The notes under the pieces were generated by a model that saw only the letters and a program-made list of their open reading frames with translations, had not been told where the DNA came from and searched no databases. Shown here one piece after another: positions 35,568 through 48,200 of a stretch of DNA of 64,000 nt. Source of the DNA: Cranoglanis bouderius (taxonomy: Eukaryota; Chordata; Actinopteri; Siluriformes; Cranoglanididae). Positions within the stretch are counted from its first letter, which is position 1. Every line of letters begins with the position of its first letter. The stretch is taken from the NCBI GenBank assembly GCA_023630585.1, contig CM042555.1:6054501-6118500 (forward strand), given 5' to 3'. A program made the position numbers and the translations under genes.

Positions 35568-35689
35568 CTTCTCCCTCCTGCAGAGCCTTCTGGTCACCCA
35601 CTGCTTCTGGCACCAGTTTAGCATACGAACGTTCTGAACTAGCATCAAACTTGGCAGTGTCAAAATACACTGAGCCATTGGACTCATAA
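35568..35689 (-). CDS. cars1: cars1-like exon 9 (copy 3)
   Basis: 122 nt. Reads SERSYAKL where copy 2 has SEHSYAKL. Same splice sites as copy 2. Confidence 0.85.
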
Positions 35690-35824
35690 CTGCAATAAGA
35701 AGAACGAGAAGCAAATTAAAAATAATCTTTCAAAATATAAATGAATACATATTTATATTATTCTGAGATAGCACAGTTAAACATTAAGATGCATTAAATA
35801 TATTAATATCCTATGAGTACTAAC

Positions 35825-35913
35825 CCGTATCCGTTGTCCACTATTTTTTTCACAAACTCCACAATCTCTGGAACATATTCACTGACCCGTGTGAGGACAT
35901 CAGGTGGAAGAAC
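35825..35913 (-). CDS. cars1: cars1-like exon 8 (copy 3)
   Basis: 89 nt, VLPPDVLTRVSEYVPEIV; identical to 14931-15019. Confidence 0.85.
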
Positions 35914-36097
35914 CTGGTATTACATCGAGATCGAGTCAGCGTCACTGTTTCAGCGCAATTTAGCTCAACATTCAAAACCCTGGAAGTTCTCAAAAGCAGT
36001 AAATCCATTCAGTCACTTAATTAACCATATTGCAACCTGAGCTTTAAAATGAGAACTGTAAACATTTTCCTGAAGTTAAAACATCAGTTTTACTTAC

Positions 36098-36238
36098 ACT
36101 GAGGGCTTCCATGTCTTTGTGATACTCTCCCTCCCAGTATTTTGGTAACAGGGAGAATATTGAGTTTTCTGTTACTTGGCTGCCAAACTGGGAATCCAAC
36201 CAATCAGACAAAAGGTCCTTGGCTTCTTCTAATAAAAC
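36098..36238 (-). CDS. cars1: cars1-like exon 7 (copy 3)
   Basis: 141 nt, VLLEEAKDLLSDWLD...KYWEGEYHKDMEALS; retains the conserved Val and Gly. Confidence 0.85.
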
Positions 36239-36421
36239 CTTATCAGCAGAACACAAATGCAAGATCAAGAAAACAAACCTCTCTTTTGTATTAAGAATAT
36301 TGAATAGATTAAGTATACAAAACAATGTGCTGCATATTATTCTGAACAAACTAGGTCCCAATTTGAGTCAGTGTGATGTTCTTACAGTATATATTATATA
36401 TGAGAAAGATTCCTTTCCAAC

Positions 36422-36571
36422 CTCATCATGGCTCTGAATGGCAGTATCCTGAGCTCCGCTCTTCATCGACCCCTGTAGTGGAGTCAGCGCAGCCGTCACT
36501 GCTGCATCCAGTCTCTCCAACATCTGCTTTTTATCTGGGTCTGTGGTTTCTGCGAGCTTGACTTTAAAGGG
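36422..36571 (-). CDS. cars1: cars1-like exon 6 (copy 3)
   Basis: 150 nt, PFKVKLAETTDPDKKQML and onward; identical to 15528-15677. Confidence 0.85.
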
Positions 36572-37831
36572 CTAAATCAACACAAGAAAAAGACAACTTA
36601 ACAATTTAACACTAAACAGATACCAAAACATGTTCCAAGAAGCTGATCATTAGAAATCTGTCCTATCCGAAGTGGGAAGCCACTGCGTGTGTTGTCACAC
36701 GTGTGTGTGTTTTTGTTCCACCCCAAACTCAAGGCATCCATGCTGATGAAGTGTGAAAGTGCTTTCTGAACCCAGATGCAGTCTACAGTACGTCTCTGGT
36801 CAGTTGAAAATGATGGTCTGTTGTTTGCGATGAGTAAACTCGGGTGCACACTGCGTCATGTATGAAAGTGATCCGAGCGTGGAATAATGTAACGGGTCAT
36901 TCTACTTCCTGTTTCCTGTTTAAAAATAACAGGGAAGAGCACGTTTTCTACAGTGAAGTAGAAAATGCCTTCTAGATATATGGAGTGAAGAAGACATTTA
37001 ACTACAAGTGACTCAAAAAAGAACTGATGATTAAATATTAAAGACATATATCCATTTATTTTTCGAAAATTGCACGTCAACATTAAATATCATTTTATCA
37101 TCTTTTAGAAAAATATTTTAAAAATCTGAGATATTCAGTTGATAAATAAAGTTATCAATTATATTATCAGGATTTTCAGTTTTAACTCCTATGTGACCAA
37201 TCTCTTGACAAAACTGCAAAACAATCCCACAGGATAAGACTTTTAAAGTCGCCGTGAAGTGCCTTGAAATGATATGTTGCATGTTATTCGATGTGTTGAC
37301 GTAATTTCCACTGAAACAGGAAGACAAGGTGGGACATATCAACTGGATCCTCCCCCATTTTAAATAGCCAGTAGTGTTTAGCTTACGTCACATCTTGGGC
37401 TAAGCCATACTTGAAAGTTAGCACCATGGATTTTATAATGTTGGGGGCGGGACACTTCAGATTCTAGAGAGCATTTGACTGGACAGAAAATCTGATGAGA
37501 AGCTGAAGTGCAGAATGATTTGAATGAATGAAAATTGTTGATCCATATTTGTGGTAGAGAGAGACTGTAAATCTTGAATGCATCCGTCTTCTAAATGCGA
37601 ATTTTGTCAGTGCTTTGGAACACATTAGCTTATAGATAACCTTAAGGCTAACATATTCATACTAAAAGCCAAAAAACTTTTTTGATTTCACTTGAAAAAC
37701 TCTGGTTTATGCTTCAGCAATACAAAGTCCAAAAGGTAATACGAGGTACGAATCTGATTTGCACAAGGTCTCAGGCGACATTTACTTCCACAGCATGATG
37801 AAATGTGTGGAAATGAGTGTTTCTGTCTCAC

Positions 37832-37930
37832 CTCTCTAGCGGTTAAGACGTCCTGCAGGATCTGGGAGGCTTTGGGCTTTTTGGCTCTGTACTGCTCCAG
37901 CAGGTGATTCTGTCTGGCTCGTTTAATGAT
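37832..37930 (-). CDS. cars1: cars1-like exon 5 (copy 3)
   Basis: 99 nt, IIKRARQNHLLEQYRAKKPK; identical to 16938-17036. Confidence 0.85.
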
Positions 37931-38925
37931 CTGAAACACAGCAGAATGTCATTACACATCATCAGTAAAGGCTCAGGCTGCCACATGTGCAACTTATAAG
38001 CCACCTGGTGTAATTATACGAGATATCAGTCCATTTATACTGTGAAAAGCATTAAACTAGTCACATTCCTTGATTGTGATTCTGATAAGGAATAACAAAT
38101 GATTGAGTGTGCTGCTCTAGGAAACTAATCAACGACACAAAGTCGAGTTACTGTAACAAAGTTGATTTTCCTAGAACAGCATGTCCTGCTGTGTGTTCCT
38201 CTTATACCACAGTAATTTGCCAACGATTACAATTTTTTTTTATTTATGAAAGAGCGACACATAAAACACCTTTTATATATTTTAATTTGCTAATGTATGG
38301 AGCGGTTGTGAAAGATGTTAGTTCCTGTTATCACTTATAGTATTATAGCAGCTACAAACAGTTGTCCCCTCATTTTCTCTCGAAAAACAAAGTCAACAAC
38401 GTCCTCCATCCTGAAAACTTTCCTGAGGCAAGAAACGTTTAGGAACAGCTTTACCCCGGATACAAAAAGAGCTGACACTGGAGACTCCTTCCAAAAGTAC
38501 ATAAACGTCTCCTCACAGAAAGCTTTACCATATTAAGTATTAGACGTTTTTCTTTGTTGAATAACGTTTTTTTAAAACCTCTTTATTTTCATGTGGAGTG
38601 TCCGCCATACGAGCCCCTGTGAATTACTATAAAAACGAGAACATATTACAACGAGTGCATTAATATAAACCTTAATTAATAAGTTCTTAATTACAAACGG
38701 AACTACTGTCAAAACTGCTGTTATGGAAAATCAAACATAGTGTATATTGCATGATTGGCTACGAGTAATAAAACAAACAAACCATTAAAAGATTTTTATG
38801 CTAAAGAACACACTCGTTCAAATAGTCAAATGTATCTATTGATTGTATAAATGTAATATACAAGTTGAATTGTAATGAATAAATATCTATTTTTTTATTC
38901 GCCGTACAAATTCTTAGCTTCTTAC

Positions 38926-39022
38926 TTTGTCGTCAATGTCGATGATGTTCATGCAGTAGAAGACGTCATATTTGAAATAGTCCTTCAAGATTCTTCTTAG
39001 GATGTCGAAAGAAATGTAGGAC
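38926..39022 (-). CDS. cars1: cars1-like exon 4 (copy 3)
   Basis: 97 nt, SYISFDILRRILKDYFKYD...CMNIIDIDDK. Lys is conserved, but Ile replaces Thr in the NITDIDDK motif. Confidence 0.85.
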
Positions 39023-39107
39023 CTGGAAGGACAAGGACAGCATATCAACACAGATATGACGTGCAGAAACATTCGACACAAGGCTGCTAATGGAGACAGG
39101 AAACTTA

Positions 39108-39804
39108 GGGCGTTTTCAGACCTGTAGATCTGTGCTTTGTTCCGAAACAGGGACTTCAATTGTTACAGTGTTGTATTTTCTCCTTGGCTCAGTTCGCTTT
39201 CACAAGACAACATTTCAAAGCGTACCAAAACGTGTTTATGCAAATCACATGTGAGTAAACTGTCCTCTCATTGGTCAGAGTGTGCCTGTTTATGTTCCGG
39301 GGTTTCACTGGCTTTCTTTTTTAGCTGTACTTATTATAATCTAATTTATATGTTCCACAGAGCGATTAAAGCCCATCTCATTTAGATGCTCGCTAAACAC
39401 CTTGTACACCTCTGTGTTTTTGTGCGTTTTTGAAAGTTGTTCAGAAATATGTTTGTCAGACCAAATTTCAATGAGGCATTTTACCTCGTCTTTGCTCCAA
39501 GTTAAACCGCTATTCGTGTTTCGAGCCATTAGCAAAACAAACACGTTTTTTCATGTAACAGAGTTTCCATCATGCATTGCTATACAGGTTGGTTTGTTGG
39601 TCCGTTGGGTCGGATTGCTTTCTCACCACAAGTGAACCGCTGCAGAGGTTGTTCGCAATCCGGCCGACACCACCTCGTTCAGGTGGTCTCGGCCCGGCTG
39701 TTTTGGTGCGGGTCCGAGCATGATTGCCGTGTTAACATATGTCTAAATGAACTGAACCAATGGAGAAAATGGATCGGGTTCTGAAACAAACGCTCAAAAC
39801 ACCC
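39108..39804 (-). mobile_element. PIF/Harbinger-like element with Myb/SANT fragment
   Basis: About 697 bp inside cars1-like intron 3. The ends are inverted: GGGCGTTTTCAGA at left, CTCAAAACACCC at right, flanked by TTA-type trinucleotides. The minus frame 39341-39544 encodes a Myb/SANT-like helix (TWSKDEVKCLIEIW, then SKTHKNTEVYKVFSEHL) typical of the DNA-binding partner of Harbinger transposases. The frame then degenerates. No DDE nuclease is present. Confidence 0.6.
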
Positions 39805-40161
39805 TTAGTCTTACATGACTCACAGTCAAACACACTGATCCTTAAGTGTATTTTACAAAATGTAGGACAGAGGTTTTGGCATTATTTCATCACTCATCAC
39901 TCTGTAAGATTAATCTAAGATCATATGGACACTACGATGTCTTTGCAAACCAGGAACACAAGCATGTGTGATGTTACAACACATTTGGCACTTTCCAGTA
40001 CACAAAGAGAATAAAATGTTACTAAGCACTGCCTGGCTTGGCTAAATGTTTTAGCTTGTGCAGTGTCTCTATAGACCCATTACAAAGAGCAGAACACAGA
40101 CTGTTCCAGACACGAGGTGTGAGCCATTGTGGGAAACACACCGAGCTATAGAGAGTGTTAC

Positions 40162-40250
40162 CTGGCATGACCCATGTGGGAAGCATCATAGACGGTGGGG
40201 CCACAGCAGTACCACAAAACCTTTTTCCCATGCTGAGGGTCAAACAGCTC
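40162..40250 (-). CDS. cars1: cars1-like exon 3 with HIGH-type motif (copy 3)
   Basis: 89 nt: acceptor TTTTAG, ELFDPQHGKKVLWYCCGP, then TVYDASHMGHA plus AG, donor GTAAC. WYCCGP carries a zinc-ligand Cys of CysRS, and HMGH is the class I synthetase ATP-binding signature. Confidence 0.87.
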
Positions 40251-41350
40251 CTAAAACATCAAATAACAACCAAACACAATCTGTTAGCATTATTAACACT
40301 GATTAGATATAATATGACCTACAAGTTAAAGACAAAACACCGGCAAAAAAATGGGGGAAAAAATTGATTTCTCTATAAATATATAAAAGATTATTCTGAA
40401 AACACCATTATGGCAAAAGAGCAAAGACTACAATGCTGTCAAGTAATATTCATACATACTGATTATTTTCAGTACATTTCACTTCTTTAAAATATCATCA
40501 GGATGGAAAAATAGTACATCTAGGCTTTTACATATACAACAACATGTAATATAACACAATACACTTTTTATAAAAAAAAATAAAAATAAAAAAAAAACAA
40601 GCTTGCGGAGAACCCTTAAAGGTTCCATGTGGAACACTACAAGAGTAGAGCATAGATGGTTTCATGTAAAACTCCTCTAGGAAGTAACCAAAGAATCCTT
40701 AACAGTTAATTTTTTGTTCATTTTTAACCACAGGGTTGGCCTTTACAAATTGCCAGAGGTTTCAGATCATTTTGATAAATGATGTGGCCGTTTTGAGAAA
40801 TCGTGCAATTGACATGATCCAAAAACAAAATTGAGAAAATTTATACAGCCCCATCTTTAAGCCCAAGACCAATTTGATTTAATATAATCCATAGCAGATA
40901 TGATATGACAGCATTTTAGGGCCACTGTTAAAATAATATAAATACACAAATTTTCCAAATAAAGTTGTAATATTTTAAGGAAAATAAAGGTCATATTACA
41001 GTAAAACACGTATTATTTAGAGTCATATTAAAGTCATAATACTATGACAAAATAATACATATAACGTGTGGTTTAAAATGAGGGACGCTGAGGATTCGGT
41101 GAAGTTGTTGTTAATTTTGTTGAGAAATCGCAGGCACTGGTCACCTTGAAAGCTATCAGTGGTTTCCACTTGTGTGCCACTGAAAGAGGTTGTGTAGATA
41201 AATAATAATCAAAAGTTATCGGTCCAGTCAGGTTAGGCGTTTAATTTTTAATGCCATGTTCAGCATCAAGTGCTGTATTCATGGCAGGAGCAAGGCTATA
41301 AATAATATCTGAATAAAAATGTATAAATGAATACATGGGGAGACATACAT
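40251..41350. other. cars1 intron 2 remnant running into segment P
   Basis: No exon is seen. It holds GGTTCCATGTGGAACAC-type palindromic repeat DNA near 40620 and, near 40910-41000, an inverted relative of the repeat at 120-300. The joint to P falls inside a SINE 3' end at 41351. Confidence 0.5.
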
Positions 41351-42531
41351 ATGTGTGGTTGTTTGGTTCCCTGTCCAGGGTGTCTCCTGCCCTGTGTCCT
41401 GAGTTCCCTGGGACATGCTCCAGGCTCCCCTACGACCCTGTATAGGATAAGCAGTACAGAAAATGGATGGATAGATAATAGTAATAATAATACACATAGG
41501 CATTCAAGCATAAAATTAGCATTTAATATGTTGTTTATCTGTAGAGAATTCAAAATTTTGCATTCTCTTGTAGTTTAAAAGCCATATTCATTAACATGAG
41601 TGTGTACTGTTTGCTCACACAACACATTTCCTGCTTTCATTTATTCTGAGTAACTGCTTTATTGAGGTAGTTATTTGTTACATGTATCATGGTAGTTATT
41701 TGGTTTACATTTTGATAAATAGAACCAACTAAGTTGGTCAGCAAATACAGCATTCAGGGGCAGACAGGACTGGTGCAGGACTGGTCAGAATTCCTTCAGG
41801 AGTGGGCAGAAGTGTGATTTAAAAAACAGTCCAGCTTTAGGCTAGAGCATCACCATGCAAGACTTTTAAAGTGTCCCTTCAAAACATTCTTTCTTTCAAA
41901 CTTTGTCTTTTTTTAATAGCAGACAGCAGGAGGTGTCATAAAGCTGGGGGAGACAGGGGGTTCTTTAGGCCCTGATGAGGGGCAGGAAGCACTGTGCATG
42001 ACCCTTATCTGATGGCACCGTGAGCTCTGGATTACATCTCGATGAACATTAAGCTCATGCTAATCCTCTAATGTGAGGCAGTTTATTATAATACAAAATG
42101 ATATCCACCAGATTAGTTGGCCCGCAAACTCAATGAGCAGCACGTGCAGTTACCCGGACAGCACAGTAACATTGAATCAGTGTCCCTCTGCCGTCTATGT
42201 AGTATATAGCCACTACGTGGCAGTAGAGGGCAACTACATTGACATTCATTACAATGAGCCGATCCTTGTAGGACGTGCGTGTTGTCTCGTATCGTTTGTT
42301 TGGCGAAGGCTTTATTCTTAAAGGTCATGTTGCTCAACATGCTTTGAGGTGTTACAGAACTTGCTATGGAGGAGATTTATGACCAACACCCCATGAGAAT
42401 CTGCCTTCTGCACAGGCTCCTGCTCCCATGTACACATACAATTTAGTACCTGAGTTGACTTTAGCCCTCAGGGGTAATGCTTTTTGTTTCCTTTCTAATC
42501 ACTGCATCTTGTTTAACACACACACACACAT

Positions 42532-42583
<52 letters not shown>

Positions 42584-43445
42584 GTATATATATGTGTGTG
42601 TGTGTGTCAGCATTGAAATTAAGTATTTTATTTTTCACATACACATATATAACTACTCATTAATTGTTAATAACCTCCTGAAGCTGGCATAATATATCAT
42701 CATAGCATCATAATTATGCTATCCATCCTAACCAGCCTTTGTAAACAAGCTGCACACTTTTATTTGTTCATAAACCAATTCGACTTTTAAGATTTTGTTA
42801 AAGATTTTTAATAAAGGCATTTTCTATTTTGTACATTTGATGGATAAATTGGTACCGATGTATATTCTCAGGAGAAAAAAAAAAACTCCACTAAACTTTA
42901 TTATTAACTGTGCCTGGAGTGATACTCTTAACAGTAGGTATTTTGTATCAGTGGTTTGGTATCTTAGACCTGAAAACAGTAATGTAGTGGACATAATGAG
43001 TTGTGGTGCATAATTGGAGCCTTAGTTACTTTTATGGGTAAAGGTTTAAAAGTCAGAGACATATACTAAATGCACAAAAGATGCATTGTAAGATTACCTC
43101 TTTATTTTCGGAGAATTTACCATTTCATCAAAACTGAAGTATAAACATCAGAAGTACATTTGGAAACCATCTGAAGTCCGAATTCTTCTTTATCTCAGCG
43201 CACATTTCACATTGGCACTGTTGTAACTTTTAATTTCCACACTTTGACTTTGCTCACACACTGTTTTCAGTATTGGATATTAGAGCTCATTTTTACAATT
43301 TTAACAAGCACTGATGACCACATGGATAACTATCATATACACTCATAAAGACTTTATGATAAAGCAGTGCATGGCCTGTTATAGTCACCTTTTTCTGATC
43401 ACCAATCAATCAATAACCAAAAGTGTGGTTGTATAGTGAGTACAG

Positions 43446-43450
<5 letters not shown>

Positions 43451-43525
<75 letters not shown>
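43451..43525. repeat. (TA)n microsatellite
   Basis: About 37 TA units in the copy-3-specific part of segment P. Confidence 0.95.
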
Positions 43526-43528
<3 letters not shown>

Positions 43529-43939
43529 AATGATACACGTGAGTGATAGCATGGAGCTGCCAGAAAATCTAGTGCTTCCTGCCAGGAATGCAGACGTAAC
43601 AGCTCATGCCCTTTGCATGCTGGTGATTCTTTCTCTAGGTCAAACGTGGCAGCTGTGACAATTAAGGATCATTTCTTTTTTTGCATGTATCTTGGACAGT
43701 CTATCTGTCAGTGTTGTGTATACTGCATCTCCTACCATTGTGTGTATGTCCCTACACATCAGTCAGTCATGTATGATACACATGGCATGTACATACATAT
43801 GTTTCATATATCCTCTATGCTATGTGTAATTCCTTTCTATTGTATTCGCACTGAGCATGTTTACATTTTTCTCATGAGGAATATAGTCATCTCAGGCATC
43901 TAATTTTTTTTTCCCCACTAGCATCAGTTTCAGGAGAGA

Positions 43940-44251
43940 ATGTTCGATGTCTGTATGGCTCAGCTTTTGATCTTCCTAGTACTGGGAGCAGGTAAGGAGA
44001 AGCCCAGTCAGAATAGAATAGAGCAGCAGGAAAAACCTACCTCCTGTACTGTCTGTCGTGGTCTAATCTTGGCATGCTACTGCTGTGGCTAGTTCGTGCT
44101 GTCTGTGTGCTACAACACTGACCAGGTGCTGACAGGCCGGTACTGTGGAGTCAAAGGAAGATATGAAGCGATGGTGGGGAAGTGCTTGAAAAAGGAGATT
44201 GATGCACAACACATAAGCCCCAGGCATGTGTGTCATTGGGCGAGAGTGTAG
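43940..44251 (+). other. unrecognised 101-codon frame with one internal TAG
   Basis: An ATG opens a hydrophobic stretch (MAQLLIFLVLGAG near residues 6-18) that looks like a signal peptide. A Cys-rich segment follows (TSCTVCRG, then ACYCCG), then a TAG at 44090-44092. The same frame continues for 52 codons (VCYNTDQVLTGRYCG and more) to a second TAG. I do not recognise it. Splicing at the GTAAGG/GGCTAG pair would not restore the frame. In copy 1 the first part is deleted. It may be chance. Confidence 0.2.
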
Positions 44252-45068
44252 AAAGAACTGTTGTAGTGAAAAGGGCATAGAAAAATCTGTTTTCTAAGAA
44301 GCATTTACATCATCGTACTTATTAAATTTAATGACTTTTTGTTCTATAATTAGTCATTTTATCTCAGTGGTACATTTGAACTTGAATAGTGTACACATAT
44401 AGATGAAAATAGACCACTCTTGCTAAAACAAAATACAGTCTATAGATAAACTCTTGTAAAAATCGTGTAGGACAACAGTAATACACCAAGAGCTTTGTGT
44501 GTGTGTGTGTGTGTGTATACACTCTTGATGTAGAGCTCTACAGGAACTGTAGGATAGAAATCTGTAGGATTGAAGTATTGATGAAGTATTTTATGTTCCA
44601 CATACACTTAGATAACTACTCATTCAATTAAAAAAAAAAAACAAACAATTTTTTTGGTAAACCAATTTGACTTAATAAAGATTTTGTTAGAGATTTTTAA
44701 TAAAGACTTTTTCTATTTTGTACATTTGATGGATAAATTGGTACCATTGTACACTGTATTGTAAGAGTACCCACTTTTATTCCCTGAGAATTTACCATTT
44801 CATCAAAACTGAAGTATGAACATCAAAAGTACATTTGGAAACCATCTGAAGTCTTAATTGTGCTTGCTTTCCCATGGATGAAGTGTTTCATAGTGTCAGA
44901 AACTAAATTTAAGCTCAGTTTGCTTCTACAGTTGTTCTCTCTGCTCCCTTCACTCATCCCTTAACCTTCATCTAACCTCAGCCTCTTTGCTCCCGTCAGC
45001 TGGAGGAGGTGTAGGAAGAGTAGCCAGAAATATGGTCCACCTCATGGCAGTGTATGGATGGGGGTATG

Positions 45069-45252
45069 AGCTCATTATCTCACTGTTGAGGAGAGAAAGA
45101 CATGAGGAAAGGGCTGGGTCTAGATTGTAGTTCACAGTAAAGGAGGGAGGGAGGGTGTGATTGGTGGGGATCTAATAAAAGAGAAAGAGGAGTGGGCATC
45201 CACAAAGCCTGTTTGTCTGAACCCGTAAGGGATACTCAACCAGGAAAGCAGG
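45069..45252 (+). promoter_or_regulatory. mybpc3: mybpc3 core promoter and 5' UTR
   Basis: The only copy of this stretch in the window. A CCAAT-like TGATTGG (about 45158) and a TATA-like CTAATAAAA (45172-45180) lie about 75-95 bp before the start codon, with GGGAGGG runs upstream. The TSS is probably near 45205, inferred from TATA spacing. Confidence 0.5.
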
Positions 45253-45277
45253 ATGCCCGAACCGACTAAAAAAACAG
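45253..45277 (+). CDS. mybpc3: mybpc3 exon 1
   Basis: 25 coding nt: MPEPTKKT plus one base, then GTAAT donor. Mirrors the mammalian start MPEPGKKP. Joins exon 2 to give Val-Ser-Ala-Phe. Confidence 0.88.
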
Positions 45278-48200
45278 GTAATAGCGTTTAGTTTTCAACT
45301 CTTAGTTCATAAAGCTCAACAAACTTTCATTACAAACTTTCTTGATGGAATGTGTTTATGAAAAGATTCACAGCAACGCACAGTTACAGCTCTTATTGGG
45401 TTGGATATGCTGGACATATCGGAGGTGTGTATTTCTCACTGTGAATCTTTTCCTGGTATATTTTCGGTGGTGTTACATTTAACTTGATTTGAATTATAAA
45501 ACAGAAACAGGCCTAGTTTCGACTTGTGCAAGAAGGCAACTGAATAAAATAAAATAAATAAATAATAGTATACACCAGCAGGATGACCTGACTGCTTGAG
45601 CAAGAAACTATGACTGAAACTGGCCACAAATGACTGCCACATGGATGTGTTGTAAACACAGACTGACTATAAGTCCTGTAGTGCCCGGTGTGATTAATAT
45701 TCAGCTTTCCCACCTTTAAAAGCAAGTAAGGAAGATGCCTGTCTTCGGTTTGTCACCGCTTCATTATTAAATGATGTTCATCATATGGGTGATGTCTGAC
45801 AAGTGAATAATTAATGTTCGATATTACATGCATCACTTTACCAGCATCATTCGTATGTACCCTGTAGGCAGATCTTTGGATAAATTGCATCTTTAACATG
45901 TCTTCTTTTACTTTATAATTAAAAAAAAAAAAAAAAAAGAAAAAAGTAAGACCTGAACTGAAACATCTTTGTTTGACAATTTTCGTCCATTACTCAGGTC
46001 TAAATACATCATCTAAGACCCTATTTACTCCTGCCCATTTCATGTATCTTGTATCTGGATTATTTCTTTATAAGATGTTAAGCACATGCATTTATGAATA
46101 AAATGGTTGCTACATTTAAAAAAAAAAATCGTTTATAATGTGGATAATTCTCTTACCCGAAAACGAGTTGGTTCTTTTAGTCGGCTCTTTTTGGTGAACA
46201 CTGAGAACCGACTCGCATTTGAGGCTTGTTTTATCATTTGTCGTTTTGTTACGTTAAAACCAGAGTAACATTTCATGAAGCAATTTCAGCCATAATTAAC
46301 AAAGCAGAACAAAAACTTTGTCCGGTTTAAAAAAAATGCCAATAAGACCTTCATTCAAACAATTTTCTTTCCTATCCCTATTTATCTCGAACTATAGATC
46401 ATAGCTGAATTTCTATTAGATTTTATACTGACAATTACATTTAAAAAGAACATTTCAAGTACATGGTATTTTCTTAATGAAACAGCAAAACAATTATATA
46501 TTTCAACAAACATCTGTAAAAAATCTCTTTTCTGGAGAGTGTTCATTATGAAATAACATCATCTATAGACTAGCCTCATTTGCACAACTAAATATAATTT
46601 TTTAGAAAGTCCAAATGCAGATAATACTTGTATTTATGTCAGCAATCAACTGACAAGGATGAATTTTATTATCTGTTATTTTAAAAAATTCTCCTATTCA
46701 CCTGTACTGCTTTGCTTATTATCATGTCTATTATCGATATTTTAATTCCCATTAATTCCAATTTTTACACCAAAGCACACTGGCTGTATCAGGAAATCTC
46801 CATGTCAAACCAACATGCTCCAATTGGGTCAGATTTATGGCTTACACTACATATACACTACAGTTAAAAAAAAAAAAAAAAATCTTATCAAGTAAAAATA
46901 TCTATAGCCAAATATAGCTGATATTTCTCATTATGAGATTATTAAATAGCAAATGTAAGATACCCAAGTCTATTTCTAGAGTTTTGTAATAATTCCAAGC
47001 TTGAAGTTGCCTTATTCTATTGTTAATTTCTAGAAATAAATTAAATTAAAATTAAAACTAATGAAATAAGCTAAATGATCTGCCAACAGAAAAAGACCAG
47101 TTCAAGCTTGAAATGAATAAGAATACTGTATAGTTGTTTATAATAAGCTCATATTGTGAAACATTAAAAACATTTTCTATATCCTGCTCAGATATCATTT
47201 TGACTTTTTCAGCAGAAATGACACCAATGACAGTTGTAATATGATATTATTTGCATTTAGATGGTGAAATAATTGTGATTGTTTAGAATTTGTATCTTTC
47301 AGTGCGCTGGCTTACACATGACACGTTATACTTTTACTAAAGTTCAATTTTAGTCTGCAGTAAGCTAAACCCTTTAGACCAGTTGCTGTGTGACCATGAC
47401 TTTGAGAAGTGAGCCTTGTGTTCCAAATGGTGATGAGTGACACGATACAGTAGGAAAGGCTTTGCCAATCATAATCTTGGTGACCCACGCACATGCATTT
47501 CTAAAATGCTGAGAAAATACATCCTGGTTTTACACATCTGTGCCAGTTCAGCCACTTACTTTTACAAGTGCAACACTTGCAGCACTCCAATGATTCATTG
47601 ACGTGACATTTCTAGTGGCATACCAAAGACAACAATAATATAACTTCACTCACACCATCACTGAAAACCACACCGCGTATCACTGACAAGCATCCAACAG
47701 CCTAATACTTAGCAAAGTCCAATTTGTCTGGAGTTATTATGTGGCTTTGTGTGCTAAGACCCACAGTATTTAAACTACGTTACTCTGATGCTTTTATTGA
47801 TCCGACTAAGCAGTTTGTATTAGTGGTAATATTGTGTAATATACTGACAAATCTTCTGTCTCAATCGATTCTCTAATGTTTTTTTTTTTTTTTTTAAATG
47901 CTTTTACAAACAAAAGACAACAAAGATTTATATTTTGTCATTCTACCTTTCCTTTTACACAGCAATCTGCTCGTCCTGGTCAGGTCTAATACAAGTAGCC
48001 CTTTAAAATAAAACAGCTGCTATTTATTCAATTGTATTGCAGTCATCCGCATTGAAATCCCAACTTGCTACACTGGATATGTGAAAACGGATATGTTTGA
48101 AGACCAGAGATGTATCACGCATCCATCAACACTAACTTCAAATGTTATATGGACTATCAGATGAAACAGGTCAGCTGCCTGTCTATCCTCAGTTGATCCC

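Larger units (their letters stand above)
35568..40250 (-). pseudogene. cars1: cars1 partial copy (exons 9-3), copy 3
   Basis: Seven CysRS exons in order with good splice sites, including the catalytic HIGH-type motif exon (HMGHA) missing from copy 2. Exons 1-2 and the promoter are absent: the DNA runs from intron 2 into segment P at 41351. Downstream exons with KMSKS are also absent. Changes peculiar to this copy are Thr to Ile in the NITDIDDK motif (exon 4) and His to Arg in exon 9. It is most simply a non-functional duplicate, although unusual transcripts cannot be excluded. Confidence 0.87.
41351..45068. repeat. segment P, copy 3 (mybpc3 5' flank)
   Basis: Starts in the SINE 3' tail (41351-41475) and runs to the mybpc3 promoter. 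Near-identical to 5746-8427, plus 1.17 kb (42843-44012) missing there. The extra part holds a TA run and a 101-codon frame with one stop. Confidence 0.9.

Noticed and set aside
39341..39544. Host Myb/SANT gene
   Set aside because: It lies within a 697-bp element with terminal inverted repeats and degenerates after one domain, so it is a transposon remnant.
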